Shown piece after piece: positions 17,399-26,362 of a DNA stretch of 51,739 bases. Source of the DNA: Lachnospiraceae bacterium UBA7054. Lineage in GTDB: Bacteria > Bacillota > Clostridia > Lachnospirales > Lachnospiraceae. Each line of letters starts with the position of its first letter. Within the stretch, counting starts at the first letter, position 1. Both the position numbers and the translations under genes were made by a program. Where the stretch lies: contig DLAF01000039.1 of the NCBI GenBank assembly GCA_002492725.1, positions 1 to 51,739 on the forward strand. Reading direction: 5' to 3'. The notes beneath the pieces were generated by a model. The model saw only the letters and a program-made list of their open reading frames with translations, made no database searches and was not told where the DNA came from.

Positions 17399-17884
17399 GT
17401 GAACGATGCAACATCGACATATGAAACAAATGAATTGAGAACGGTGGGTGAAACCACGCAGTTTATTGTGATAAAGCTTGGCGAGGAACAGTACGGCATT
17501 GACATCAAATACATAGACAACATCGTGAGGATGCCGCACATTACCAGAGTACCGAAGGTAGACGAATATTTAAAGGGCGTGATCAACTTACGCGGTGAGG
17601 TGATTCCCGTTATGAGCATCCGCATCAAGATGGGGCTGGAGCCTGATGTGGAAACCAAGTCCAGCAGAATCATCATCCTGAAACTGGAACAGCAGGGTAC
17701 GATCGGCGTGATCGTCGATGAAGTAAAGGAAGTTGTGACCCTGGAGAATGACAGGATCGAGAAGATGGCCTATGACTCCAAAGACGAGAGGGCGACTTTC
17801 TTAAGCGGCGTCGGGAAAAGTGACGGCGGGCTGATTTCTCTGCTGGACCTGAATGCGGTTGTTTTGGATTCATCACTGACGTGA
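17399..17884 (+). CDS. cheW: Chemotaxis coupling protein CheW
   Basis: A 161-residue CheW that joins CheA to chemoreceptors. The family pattern is clear: FIVIKLGEEQYGIDI near the start, then VPKVDEYLKGVINLRGEVIP and a C-terminal SGVGKSDGGLISLLDL. The start is GTG behind AAAGGAGGGAAAAAAC. It lies directly between cheA and cheC. Confidence 0.96.
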   Translation: MNDATSTYETNELRTVGETTQFIVIKLGEEQYGIDIKYIDNIVRMPHITRVPKVDEYLKGVINLRGEVIPVMSIRIKMGLEPDVETKSSRIIILKLEQQGTIGVIVDEVKEVVTLENDRIEKMAYDSKDERATFLSGVGKSDGGLISLLDLNAVVLDSSLT

Positions 17885-17900
17885 TATAGGAGGAGCTATA

Positions 17901-18518
17901 GTGAGTGGACTTAATCTGGATGAAATGTCAAATGAATATTTTGACGTTTTGAAGGAACTGGGTAATATAGGCGCCGGAAATGCAACCACTGCGCTTGCGC
18001 AGCTCATGCAGACGAAGGTGGATATGTCGGTCCCCAGAGTACAGCTTTTGGAATTTAAGGAGCTGGGCGAGGCCATGGGCGGTGAAGAACTGGTCATGGC
18101 GGGAATTTATCTGGCTATTGAGGGAGATATCAACGGCAGCATCATGTTCCTTTTGGAAAAAAAGGCAGCCAAGCATCTGGTGGGAAAACTGATCGGTACG
18201 ACATCGGAAGGCGATGATTTTACGGAGATGGAATTTTCTGCTCTCAAAGAGGTGGGAAATATCATCACGGGAGCTTACCTAAACTCCCTCTCCAGCATCA
18301 CAAATTTGGTGGTGCAGCCTTCGGTGCCCGATCTTACGGTAGATATGGCAGGGGCGATCATAAGCGTGCCTGCGATCGAGTTTGCTGCTTTGGGAGATCG
18401 GATGCTGATGATTCAGACCCAGTTTTTTGATGAGATGGTATTAGACGGATTTTTTATCCTGATTCCGGATCTGGATTCATATGGGAAAATGTTAGGAGCG
18501 TTAGGAATCAGTCTGTAA
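17901..18518 (+). CDS. cheC: CheY-P phosphatase CheC
   Basis: A 205-residue CheC with both phosphatase helices intact: DVLKELGNIGAGN (D-x3-E-x2-N) near residue 15 and SALKEVGNIITGA near residue 115. CheC dephosphorylates CheY-P and binds CheD, giving feedback adaptation in Bacillus-type chemotaxis. The start is GTG with GGAGGAGCTATA upstream. It pairs with cheD 54 nt downstream. Confidence 0.95.
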   Translation: MSGLNLDEMSNEYFDVLKELGNIGAGNATTALAQLMQTKVDMSVPRVQLLEFKELGEAMGGEELVMAGIYLAIEGDINGSIMFLLEKKAAKHLVGKLIGTTSEGDDFTEMEFSALKEVGNIITGAYLNSLSSITNLVVQPSVPDLTVDMAGAIISVPAIEFAALGDRMLMIQTQFFDEMVLDGFFILIPDLDSYGKMLGALGISL

Positions 18519-18572
18519 AGACTGCTGACGCGAGTATGGATTAAGAATTTGTAAACAGGAGAAAGCGGTGTT

Positions 18573-19058
18573 ATGGGAGTAGAGATAAAAGTCGGAATGG
18601 CCGACTTAAAAGTATGCGTCAGTCCCGACAGTGTCACCACGCTGGGGCTGGGGTCTTGTGTAGGTATTGCGCTTCGAGATCCGATCACGAAGATTGGCGG
18701 TCTGGCACATATCATGCTGCCGGATTCCACTATGATCCGCAACAACTCTAACATCCCGAAATTTGCGGATACGGGGATTGAGGAGCTGGTGAGACAGGTG
18801 ACCTTAAAGGGCGCGAGCAGAGCGCGACTGGTGGCCAAGATCGCGGGCGGTGCGCAGATGTTTGGCTTTGGCAGTGCAAGTGAGACAGTCCGGGTGGGTG
18901 AACGGAACGTGGAGGCGACCAAGAAGAAACTTGCACAGATGAAAATACCGATTTTGGCGGAGGATACCGGAAAGAATTTCGGAAGAACAGTCATTTTTTA
19001 TCCGGAGACCGGAGATTTTGTGATCCGGGCGGTGGGAAAGCAGGAGTATAAGATCTGA
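18573..19058 (+). CDS. cheD: Chemoreceptor glutamine deamidase CheD
   Basis: A 161-residue CheD that deamidates glutamines on chemoreceptors and is sequestered by CheC. The catalytic cysteine is in GLGSCVGIAL and the histidine in LAHIMLP, and the C-terminal GKNFGRTVIFYPETG is the usual family ending. The length is standard. The order cheC-cheD before sigma-28 is as in Bacillus. Confidence 0.95.
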   Translation: MGVEIKVGMADLKVCVSPDSVTTLGLGSCVGIALRDPITKIGGLAHIMLPDSTMIRNNSNIPKFADTGIEELVRQVTLKGASRARLVAKIAGGAQMFGFGSASETVRVGERNVEATKKKLAQMKIPILAEDTGKNFGRTVIFYPETGDFVIRAVGKQEYKI

Positions 19059-19092
19059 TTCCTGAAGGAGAGAAGGACGAAAGGGTTATCAA

Positions 19093-19485
19093 GTGGACTG
19101 GGAAGAATCAAACAAAGAAGAGACAGATGTAGACGAGAATGTAGAACCGGAGCTTGCGGGAGAAGAGGCGGAACCCGGTGAGGAGCTCGAAACCGCTGCC
19201 GAGCGGGAGGCGAGAGAAAAACGGGAGGAAGCGGAGAGAGAGGCAAAGAAGAAAAAGCGCAGATTGATACCTGCTTTTGTCACTCTTATGGCAGGTGCGG
19301 CCGTCAGCATTACCATGAGGATTTTACACTATGAAATGCTGACGATGTTGATTGTTCTTCTGTGTGTGCTTTCGGGCTTTTATTTTGTGGGACGGATCCT
19401 TCAAATCATGTTGGATAGATTCGAAGTGCAGATTCATGAGGCACAGATGGAGGAAGGCGAGGTTATTGAAAAGGAACCTTCCTAA
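19093..19485 (+). CDS. Unknown acidic two-helix membrane protein
   Basis: A 130-residue protein I do not recognise. Residues 1-55 are extremely acidic and likely disordered, with an alternating Glu/Arg helix (EREAREKREEAEREAKKKKRR) just before two closely spaced membrane helices (about 58-76 and 80-105). The C-terminal tail is again acidic. The start is GTG, 8 nt after GAAAGGG. The membrane-adjacent basic patch predicts both ends in the cytoplasm with a short hairpin in the membrane. It lies between cheD and fliA, where Bacillus has no gene, so it is probably a lineage-specific flagellar accessory. Confidence 0.75.
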   Translation: MDWEESNKEETDVDENVEPELAGEEAEPGEELETAAEREAREKREEAEREAKKKKRRLIPAFVTLMAGAAVSITMRILHYEMLTMLIVLLCVLSGFYFVGRILQIMLDRFEVQIHEAQMEEGEVIEKEPS

Positions 19486-19532
19486 CAGGAAGCGGCGTTT
19501 CTGTGCTTAAAAAAGGCAGGTAGGGACTCTGT

Positions 19533-20318
19533 ATGGACGAGGTAGGGAAAAAGAAGCTCTGGGAGGACTATGAGAATACGAAGTCCCCGGAGATAAGGGA
19601 AAAGATCATATTGGAGTATGCCCCTTTGGTAAAGGTAGTGGCCGGACGTCTGAGTATGTACCTGGGATATAACGTGGAATACGAGGACCTCGTGAGCTAT
19701 GGGATATTCGGATTGATTGACGCGATAGACAAATTTGACAGTCTTAAGGATGTCAAATTTGAAACCTATGCGAGTCTGCGGATCAGGGGTGCGATCCTGG
19801 ATCAGATCCGTAAGATGGACTGGATTCCGCGTACGATCAGGCAGAAACAGAAGCGGATCGATACTGCCATTCGGGAGATCGAGACAACGAGCGGTAAGAG
19901 CGCGACGGACGAGGAGATTGCCCGGAATTTGGGCATCACCGATGACGAGTATCTGGAGTGGCAGTCTCAGATGAAGATCACGAATGTGGTATCTCTGAAC
20001 GAATTTTTAGAGCAGGGAAGCGAGGTCTCTAACGAGTCGGCGCCTGCGAAGAGCGCGGCGTTTGATTCACCGGAGGAGATTCTGGAAAGAGACGAGTTAA
20101 AAAAGATGCTGGCAGAGTCTTTGGAGATCCTGACGGAGAAGGAGCGAAAAGTCATCCTGCTTTACTATTATGAAGAACTGACCTTAAAGGAGATCAGCAA
20201 TATACTGGAAGTGTCCGAATCGAGAATCTCGCAGCTGCACACCAGAGCTCTGCAGAAGATGAGGGGGAAACTGGGCGATTATATCGGAATTCTAACGGAT
20301 AACGGCAGGAGAAAGTAA
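19533..20318 (+). CDS. fliA: RNA polymerase sigma factor FliA (sigma-28/SigD)
   Basis: A 261-residue sigma-70-family factor of the flagellar class. Region 2 contains YEDLVSYGIFGLIDAIDKFD and FETYASLRIRGAILDQIRKMDWIPR, the class signature. Region 3 is followed by region 4 with LTLKEISNILEVSESRISQLHTRAL (split here over two helices). It directs late flagellar genes such as flagellin. Its place after cheD matches sigD in Bacillus. No anti-sigma FlgM gene is in the window. Confidence 0.96.
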   Translation: MDEVGKKKLWEDYENTKSPEIREKIILEYAPLVKVVAGRLSMYLGYNVEYEDLVSYGIFGLIDAIDKFDSLKDVKFETYASLRIRGAILDQIRKMDWIPRTIRQKQKRIDTAIREIETTSGKSATDEEIARNLGITDDEYLEWQSQMKITNVVSLNEFLEQGSEVSNESAPAKSAAFDSPEEILERDELKKMLAESLEILTEKERKVILLYYYEELTLKEISNILEVSESRISQLHTRALQKMRGKLGDYIGILTDNGRRK

Positions 20319-20330
20319 AATGAGGTATAT

Positions 20331-21920
20331 ATGAACGGATATTTTAGATTGGTGAATCAGCAGGGAAGATCATCCTTAAAGCTGTTCCCGCCCACCGGAG
20401 AAGGAAAACCTGTGGATGTGACCGATGTGGTTGAATATTTGACCATGAAGGATTACGCCTGCGATCTGCCCACGTTAAAGAGGGCAATCGATGGGGCACA
20501 GAAGGAAGAACAGGAAATCCTGCTTGGAAACGAGACGAGACTTCCGGAACGGGAGTGTTATAAACTCACGGTCAAGCCTGATAAGATGCAGGCTTATGTG
20601 AAGTTTTATGCGGCCTCCGAGGGCGGTGAGGATATGACCGCAAAAGAGATGTTCGACGATTTGGATCATCGCGGCATCAAATGCGGGATCATACAGGATG
20701 CGATCGAAGACTTTTTTAAAAAACGGGAATACTGCGAGGAAATCCTGGTGGCGCAGGGCATGGAACCTGTCCAGGGAAAGAACGCTTATATCGAATATCA
20801 GTTTAATACGGACAAAGCGGCAAAACCGACCTTAAAAGAGGATGGAAGCGTAGATTTTTTTCATTTGAACATACTAAATCACTGTAATAAAGGAGATGTG
20901 CTGGCCATTTTACACCCGGCGCAGCCGGGGCAGCCCGGACAGAATATCTTCGGCGAAAAGATTGCACCGGCAGAGGTGCGCGAAGAAACATTAAAATTTG
21001 GCCACAATATCGAATTATCGAAAGATAAGACCATGCTGACAGCCATGGTGGACGGTCATGTGGAACTGGTAGAGGGATCCGTGTTTGTCTCCGATGAACT
21101 GGTGGTGGAGAATGTGGATACTGCTACGGGAAATATCGAATATGAGGGAAATGTTCAGATAAACGGCAACGTGGCGACAAACTTTGAGGTGAAGGCAAAG
21201 GGAGATATCATGGTAAAGGGCGTCGTCGAGGGCGCAAAACTTACCGCTGACGGCAATATTATCATTGCCAGGGGTATGAATGGCATGGGCAGGGGCGTTT
21301 TGACGGCCGGCGGCAATATCGTCTCCAAGTTTTTGGAGAACGTCACGGCACAGGCAGAGGGCTATGTGGCCTCCGAATCCATCCTGCACAGCAGGGTGAC
21401 GGCTGGCGGCGAGATCAATGTGGACGGCAGAAGAGGATTTATTACGGGAGGAAGAGTTTCAGCCACAGGCACCATCAATGTAAAGACCCTGGGTTCCGAG
21501 ATGGGTGCGGACACCATTGTGGAAGTGGGTGCGGACCCTAAGATCAAAGCGCGTATCAACGATTTGCAAAAACAGATTCTTGAGGATACCAAGACGCTGC
21601 AGACGGTACAGCCGATTCTGGTTTCCACAAAGCAGAAGCTTTCACAGGGCGTGAAGCTGAAACCAGAGCAGATTCAGTATGTACAGTCATTGGCGGCGAC
21701 AAATCAGCAGAAGACCCAGGCAATTGCCGATGCGAACAAGGAGCTTGAGACGTTACAGAAACAGGCAGGGAATCCGGCGGAGGCAGTGGTGCGCGTAAAG
21801 GGAGAGGTCTATCCGGGTACGCGCATCTGCATCGGGGATGTTTCCATGGTAGTGCAGAAGACTACCCATTACTGTCGTTTTGTCAGGGAGCGCGGCGATG
21901 TGAAGATGGCGCCGTTTTAG
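20331..21920 (+). CDS. FapA family protein (DUF342)
   Basis: A 529-residue DUF342/FapA protein. The N-terminal domain (about 1-165) is mixed alpha/beta. The middle (about 165-410) is rich in short Gly/Val/Asn beta repeats such as GNVQINGNVATNFEVKAKG, fitting a right-handed beta-helix like bactofilins and MinC-C. Residues 410-475 form a Lys/Gln-rich coiled coil, and a small beta domain closes the protein. Related genes often follow sigD in Firmicutes (ylxF region), but the cellular job is not established. It starts 12 nt after fliA and its stop is near the next ribosome binding site. Confidence 0.88.
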   Translation: MNGYFRLVNQQGRSSLKLFPPTGEGKPVDVTDVVEYLTMKDYACDLPTLKRAIDGAQKEEQEILLGNETRLPERECYKLTVKPDKMQAYVKFYAASEGGEDMTAKEMFDDLDHRGIKCGIIQDAIEDFFKKREYCEEILVAQGMEPVQGKNAYIEYQFNTDKAAKPTLKEDGSVDFFHLNILNHCNKGDVLAILHPAQPGQPGQNIFGEKIAPAEVREETLKFGHNIELSKDKTMLTAMVDGHVELVEGSVFVSDELVVENVDTATGNIEYEGNVQINGNVATNFEVKAKGDIMVKGVVEGAKLTADGNIIIARGMNGMGRGVLTAGGNIVSKFLENVTAQAEGYVASESILHSRVTAGGEINVDGRRGFITGGRVSATGTINVKTLGSEMGADTIVEVGADPKIKARINDLQKQILEDTKTLQTVQPILVSTKQKLSQGVKLKPEQIQYVQSLAATNQQKTQAIADANKELETLQKQAGNPAEAVVRVKGEVYPGTRICIGDVSMVVQKTTHYCRFVRERGDVKMAPF

Positions 21921-21947
21921 TGTGCGAGATTCCGGGAGGAAAGACAG

Positions 21948-22265
21948 ATGGCGATTGGTTTTGTGGAGATGCAGGGGCAGATTACGAGAGCCCAGGATTT
22001 TACCACCATCAAACACAACGAAGATACCAAGGGGATGGTGGATCAGACGAATTTCGGCCAGCAGATGACGAAGCAGGTGGAAAAGCAGGCGCAGCGTGTC
22101 AATGAGCGGGAGAGAACGGAAAACCGTGGGAAAAAGCACGACGCAAAAGAAAAGGGAAGCAACGAGTATTACGGCGATGGCGGCCGTAACAGAAAACAGG
22201 AAAAAAAGGAGTCCGACGGCAAGGTGCTCTTGAAGGGTGTGAATACCTTTGACGCGTTTCTATAG
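21948..22265 (+). CDS. Unknown small charged protein
   Basis: A 105-residue soluble protein with no recognised domain. It starts MAIGFVEMQGQITRAQDF behind a strong GGGAGGAAAGACAG. The middle is strongly charged and likely disordered (Lys, Arg, Glu, Asn runs). It ends in a short hydrophobic motif, VNTFDAFL. Similar small proteins are common at this point of clostridial fla/che clusters, just after the FapA-like gene. That, and the shared direction, suggest a flagellar or surface role, but none is assigned. Confidence 0.75.
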   Translation: MAIGFVEMQGQITRAQDFTTIKHNEDTKGMVDQTNFGQQMTKQVEKQAQRVNERERTENRGKKHDAKEKGSNEYYGDGGRNRKQEKKESDGKVLLKGVNTFDAFL

Positions 22266-22295
22266 AGCGGCAGTTGGAGTGCGAAAGGGACAGAC

Positions 22296-23363
22296 ATGAG
22301 CGTGATAGAGATCGTTCTGATCGTTGTCGGCGCGGTGATCCTGATTGTGGGTTATCTTTTGCCGGCAGGGAAGAGAGATACAGACGAAGAAGTACAGCTG
22401 ATCAGTGAGGCAGAGATCAGAAAATTGGTGGAGGGCGAGACGGAGACTGTGAGAGAACGGGTTTCCGAGATCGTGGACGAGACCATTGCTTATTCCATTG
22501 AAAAGACGGAACGTGCCATGGAGCGCGTGGCCAATGAAAAGATCATGGCGGTGAACGAGTATTCGGACACTGTTTTGGAGGAAATTAATAAAAATCATAA
22601 GGAAGTTACCTTCCTCTATGATATGTTAAATGATAAGCATGACACGCTGATGGCCAGTATCGGTCAGGCGGCCCAGGCGGCTGATGAGATCAGGCAGACC
22701 ATACGGGACGCTGAGATCACTGCCGATGAGACCGTCAAGAAGGCAAAGAATGCTGAGGGCGCGGCGGATGAGGCGATTCAGAGGATCCGCAGCGCGGAAC
22801 TTTCCGCGAAAGAGGCACAGGAAGCTGTGCAGGAGGCCGTGCAGTCCGTGATGGGAGCAGTGGAAGATACCAGGATTGATCTTAGATCGATTCACGGTGC
22901 GGAAAGGTATACACCCGAGATCGTGGACGAGGAAGAGGTTCTGTCAGAACCGGAACCGGAAGAATTTTATGGGGCAGAAGATTTTTCAAAGCCGGAGCAA
23001 GATACGCTTCCAGAGGAGGAGTATACGCCGGAGGAGGTGGAATTTACACCGATCAAAGCCAAACGGGTGGAGATCATTCACGAGCCGGATGCGGACTATG
23101 TGGCCGGGGAGCCTGATATTTCAACGAGCGCAGCTTTTGCAGAGCTTGGGATCTTCGGGAATGCCGGGAGAAGAGAGGCGGCAAAAGATGAACCGCGCGG
23201 GGTGGATATCCGCTTTGCGCAGGGACAAAATGACGGGCATAACAGCAATGAGCGGATTCTTGAGCTTCACAAAGCCGGAAAGTCCAATATGGCAATCGCC
23301 AAGGAACTTGGGCTTGGGCTTGGGGAAGTAAAGTTGGTAATAGATTTGTTTGAAGGCATATAG
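22296..23363 (+). CDS. SwrB/DUF6115-like membrane protein with C-terminal helix-turn-helix
   Basis: A 355-residue protein with one N-terminal membrane helix (about 4-24), a long helical, coiled-coil region (about 30-200, many Ala/Glu heptads) and an acidic linker. The C-terminal 35 residues (ILELHKAGKSNMAIAKELGL then GLGEVKLVIDLF) look like a small helix-turn-helix. That architecture and the position after sigma-28 and before rpsB match Bacillus SwrB (YlxL), which promotes basal-body and export activation. It is twice the length of SwrB because of the coiled-coil segment. The equivalence is inferred from topology, ending and synteny. Confidence 0.7.
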   Translation: MSVIEIVLIVVGAVILIVGYLLPAGKRDTDEEVQLISEAEIRKLVEGETETVRERVSEIVDETIAYSIEKTERAMERVANEKIMAVNEYSDTVLEEINKNHKEVTFLYDMLNDKHDTLMASIGQAAQAADEIRQTIRDAEITADETVKKAKNAEGAADEAIQRIRSAELSAKEAQEAVQEAVQSVMGAVEDTRIDLRSIHGAERYTPEIVDEEEVLSEPEPEEFYGAEDFSKPEQDTLPEEEYTPEEVEFTPIKAKRVEIIHEPDADYVAGEPDISTSAAFAELGIFGNAGRREAAKDEPRGVDIRFAQGQNDGHNSNERILELHKAGKSNMAIAKELGLGLGEVKLVIDLFEGI

Positions 23364-23375
23364 GGGCAAAGCAGC

Positions 23376-24065
23376 ATGGAAAAGAAGTATTATTTTCGAG
23401 GGCTGGGTCTTGGTATCATCGTGACGGCGCTCATCATGGGAATCGCGCTTACACGCGGTGAAAAGAGTAAGATGTCGGACACTGAGGTGATTGCCAGAGC
23501 GAAGGAGCTTGGCATGACGGAAAATACCAGGCTATTGGAACCGTCGGAAACGGATGAGGATTTAGAAGAGACGGAAGCGTCGGCTGAGGAAGAAAAGGCT
23601 AAGGAGCCTGTGAAGAAGGATGTGGCAGTGGCGCAGCCTAAGGAGGATGCGAAGCAACCGCCCAAAAACGACGAAAAAGAGCCTGCAAAGGCAGAATCGA
23701 CGACGCAGGAAAATGTGACTTCCGGGAATACGACGCAGAGTAAAAAGCCGCAGACCGGTACAAATGAAATGACCAAACAGGACGAGGATACGGGGCAGAA
23801 GGCGTCGGAGGAAGCAGCATCAGCGGAAGAATCGTCCACAAAGCAGACGGCAGTCGGAGAGACAAGCATCACCATCGTCAGTGGTGACGGTTCTTACACG
23901 GTTGCGAAAAAGCTGGAGGAGGCGGGCGTTATTTTTTCCGCATCATCTTATGACGATTTTCTCTGTCAATATGGCTATGACAAGCGGCTTAGAACGGGAA
24001 CGTTCCGGATTCCGGCAGGCGCGAGTGACGAAGAGATTGCCAGGATCGTGACAAGTCAGCCGTAA
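23376..24065 (+). CDS. Membrane-anchored YceG/MltG-like LysM-domain protein
   Basis: A 229-residue protein. A membrane anchor (about 8-26) is followed by about 135 residues of Glu/Lys/Thr-rich low complexity. A C-terminal domain of about 60 residues (ITIVSGDGSYTVAKKLEEAG to the RTGTFRIPAGASDEEIARIV end) resembles the LysM-like N-terminal part of YceG/MltG. The transglycosylase catalytic half is absent, so it probably binds rather than cuts peptidoglycan. Pipelines may label it MltG by this domain alone. It may be anchored near the flagellar base. Confidence 0.65.
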   Translation: MEKKYYFRGLGLGIIVTALIMGIALTRGEKSKMSDTEVIARAKELGMTENTRLLEPSETDEDLEETEASAEEEKAKEPVKKDVAVAQPKEDAKQPPKNDEKEPAKAESTTQENVTSGNTTQSKKPQTGTNEMTKQDEDTGQKASEEAASAEESSTKQTAVGETSITIVSGDGSYTVAKKLEEAGVIFSASSYDDFLCQYGYDKRLRTGTFRIPAGASDEEIARIVTSQP

Positions 24066-24097
24066 CATAAATTCTATCACAGTCGGAGGAGTGGAAA

Positions 24098-26182
24098 ATG
24101 AGATCAATTAAGAGCAGGATTTTGGTAACAGTTGTTATTTGTGCGTTGCTGGCATCCTTCATCTGCGGCGGTATCAGTATCTTTAATGCCAGCGGAACCG
24201 TATATGAGGATTCCAAGAAGGAAATGCAGTATGCCTGCGCCAGTCAGGCGGCAGAGCTGAATGCGCAGATGCACAGGGTAGAGCAGTCGGTAAACACGGC
24301 GTATAATCTGGCGCTGCAGCAGATTGACAGTCTGCATGCGTTCAAGACGTCTAAGCCCTATGTGAACAAAGTCACAATGAACATGGAAAAGCTGCTCTAT
24401 GAAATCGGAAGCAATACAGAGGGCGCGCTGACGGCTTACATCCGTTACAATCCGGAATTTACGGATCCTACGAGCGGTGTGTTCTGGAGCAGAACCAACG
24501 AAAATGAGGATTTTGTAGCGGAGCCCTGTACGGACTTTACCATGTACGAACCGGACGATCTGGAGCATGTTGGTTGGTATTACATACCTGTAAACAACGG
24601 GAAACCGACGTGGATGGCACCTTATCATAATTCCAATATCAATGTTGATATGGTATCCTATGTGATCCCGATTTTCATAGACGGAGAGTCAGTCGGTATC
24701 ATCGGTATGGATGTCGAGTTTAATAAATTTACGGACTATGTGAATCAGATTACTGCGTTTGACACGGGCTACGCGTTTTTGGAGGATGGGAACGGTAATA
24801 TTGTTTACCATAGATCACATGACGCGGGAAGCGCAATCTCCGGCCTGGAGGAAGGCGGATCCATGACAGCGGCTCTTGCGGATCCCGCCATGGAAGGAAC
24901 GGCTGTTACCTACCGTTATCAGGGTGTAGATAAGGATATGTGTTATGTAACGCTTGCAAACGGGATGCGTTTTGTACTGACGGCTTCGGAAAATGAAATG
25001 AAGAACGCAGCAAAGCATCTTGCCCTGCTGATTCTGATGGGTGCAGTCATCGCTGTGGCATTTTCCGGTGTGATCGGTACAGTCATGGGTATGGCCATTA
25101 CCCGGCCGATCACGCAGATCGATGACATTGTATCAAAGACGGCGCACTTTAATTTTTCAAAAAATGAAAACAGCGATAAACTTTGCAAGAGGCAGGATGA
25201 GAGCGGTAACATGGCAAATTCGCTCAGGGAGATGCGGGCGAGCCTCCGCTCTATGGTAGCGGATATCCAGAGAACCTACTCCGACTTGGAAGACACGCTT
25301 CATCGGCTTTCAGATACCACCGATCAGGTGCAGGATATGAGCGGCGCGAACACGGAAACGACGCAGGGGCTTGCGGCAGCTATGGAGGAGACGGCGGCGG
25401 CCATGGAGACGGTGAATACTACCGTAAATCATATTAGAGAGAGAGCGCAGGCAATCCGTGACAATTCCAAAGAGGGCGAGAGAGCTTCTCTGGAGAGCAA
25501 GCTGCGCGCCGATGACTTGAAAAATACCACGGGAGAAGCGCAGGACAAAACCACACAGATGTATAAGAATGTACAGGAAAAGACCGCGGCGGCCATGGAA
25601 CAGGCGCAGGCGGTGCAGAAGATCAACCAGCTCACCCAGTCTATCCTGGATATTTCCGGGCAGACCAATCTGCTTGCGCTGAATGCGTCTATCGAGGCTG
25701 CCAGAGCGGGCGAAGCGGGCAGGGGCTTCGCGGTGGTAGCGGATGAGATCGGCGGCCTTGCGGCGCAGACATCCTCCACGGTCGGTAATATCAACGGCAT
25801 TACCACGGAGGTCAATCATGCCGTACAGAATATGGAATCCTGCCTGCAGGAGACCCTTTCCTTCCTGGAGGAGACGGTGCTCAAGGACTACAGCGATTTC
25901 ATGGGCGTGGCGGAGAAGTATACGGAGGATGCCTCCAATTTTGAGGAGAATATGAAGGCCATCGGTGACGAGGTGGATACGCTGCTTGCAGCGATCGTGG
26001 AAATCGCAGATTCCGTGGCCAATATTACAGTCACGGTGGGTGAGGCGGCTGAGAATATAACCAGCATTGCGCAGAAGACGCAGGATGTTTCCAGCCTGGT
26101 AGAGGGCAATGCCGAGCTTATGGCGACCAACTCGGAGAATGTGGTGAAATTAAAGAATATCGTGGATATGTTTCAGAATTAA
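24098..26182 (+). CDS. Methyl-accepting chemotaxis protein
   Basis: A 694-residue transmembrane chemoreceptor. Membrane helix 1 is at about 8-28, and a large extracellular Cache-type sensor (about 35-300) contains WMAPYHNSN and VDMVSYVIPIFIDGESVGIIGMD (split), typical of dCache domains for small ligands. Helix 2 is at about 305-327, followed by a HAMP domain and a long coiled-coil signalling domain with the hairpin tip QTNLLALNASIEAARAGEAG. It should feed CheA through CheW. It is the last gene of the cluster and is followed by a terminator. The ligand is unknown. Confidence 0.93.
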   Translation: MRSIKSRILVTVVICALLASFICGGISIFNASGTVYEDSKKEMQYACASQAAELNAQMHRVEQSVNTAYNLALQQIDSLHAFKTSKPYVNKVTMNMEKLLYEIGSNTEGALTAYIRYNPEFTDPTSGVFWSRTNENEDFVAEPCTDFTMYEPDDLEHVGWYYIPVNNGKPTWMAPYHNSNINVDMVSYVIPIFIDGESVGIIGMDVEFNKFTDYVNQITAFDTGYAFLEDGNGNIVYHRSHDAGSAISGLEEGGSMTAALADPAMEGTAVTYRYQGVDKDMCYVTLANGMRFVLTASENEMKNAAKHLALLILMGAVIAVAFSGVIGTVMGMAITRPITQIDDIVSKTAHFNFSKNENSDKLCKRQDESGNMANSLREMRASLRSMVADIQRTYSDLEDTLHRLSDTTDQVQDMSGANTETTQGLAAAMEETAAAMETVNTTVNHIRERAQAIRDNSKEGERASLESKLRADDLKNTTGEAQDKTTQMYKNVQEKTAAAMEQAQAVQKINQLTQSILDISGQTNLLALNASIEAARAGEAGRGFAVVADEIGGLAAQTSSTVGNINGITTEVNHAVQNMESCLQETLSFLEETVLKDYSDFMGVAEKYTEDASNFEENMKAIGDEVDTLLAAIVEIADSVANITVTVGEAAENITSIAQKTQDVSSLVEGNAELMATNSENVVKLKNIVDMFQN

Positions 26183-26190
26183 TATCATTT

Positions 26191-26224
26191 AAAGAATCCC
26201 TCTTGCATGGGGGATTCTTTTATG
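26191..26224 (+). terminator. Intrinsic terminator of the fla/che cluster
   Basis: A perfect 10-bp stem (aaagaatccc, 26191-26200; gggattcttt, 26211-26220) with a 10-nt loop and a following T-rich stretch, starting 8 nt after the chemoreceptor stop. Confidence 0.9.
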
Positions 26225-26231
26225 GTATAGT
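26203..26231 (+). promoter_or_regulatory. Extended -10 promoter for rpsB-tsf
   Basis: TTGCAT (26203-26208), a 17-nt spacer and TATAGT (26226-26231), with TG at 26223-26224 giving an extended -10. The -35 box lies inside the loop of the fla/che terminator hairpin, so the two signals are nested. The predicted transcript has a leader of about 125 nt before rpsB. Confidence 0.65.
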
Positions 26232-26269
26232 ATCTAAGTGTGCCTGAGGCGCACGGAACCTAATAATCA

Positions 26270-26335
26270 CATATGCCCAGCCCATGCCGGTGCCCTTTTT
26301 ATGCGCAGGGGTGGCAGGGAGGCGCAAGGCATATG
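26270..26335 (+). promoter_or_regulatory. Possible structured 5' leader of rpsB
   Basis: A perfect 8-bp inverted repeat (catatgcc, 26270-26277; ggcatatg, 26328-26335) encloses a GC-rich segment that includes tgcgc/gcgca arms. The fold would end 27 nt before the rpsB start. Autoregulatory leaders are known for rpsB in other bacteria, but no specific family is recognised here. Confidence 0.4.
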
Positions 26336-26362
26336 GCAGACAACCAAACGGAGGGAAAGAAC

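Noticed and set aside
26273..26362. N-terminal extension of rpsB from an upstream ATG
   Set aside because: It lacks a ribosome binding site, contains Cys/Pro-rich sequence unlike S2, and covers the putative leader structure.
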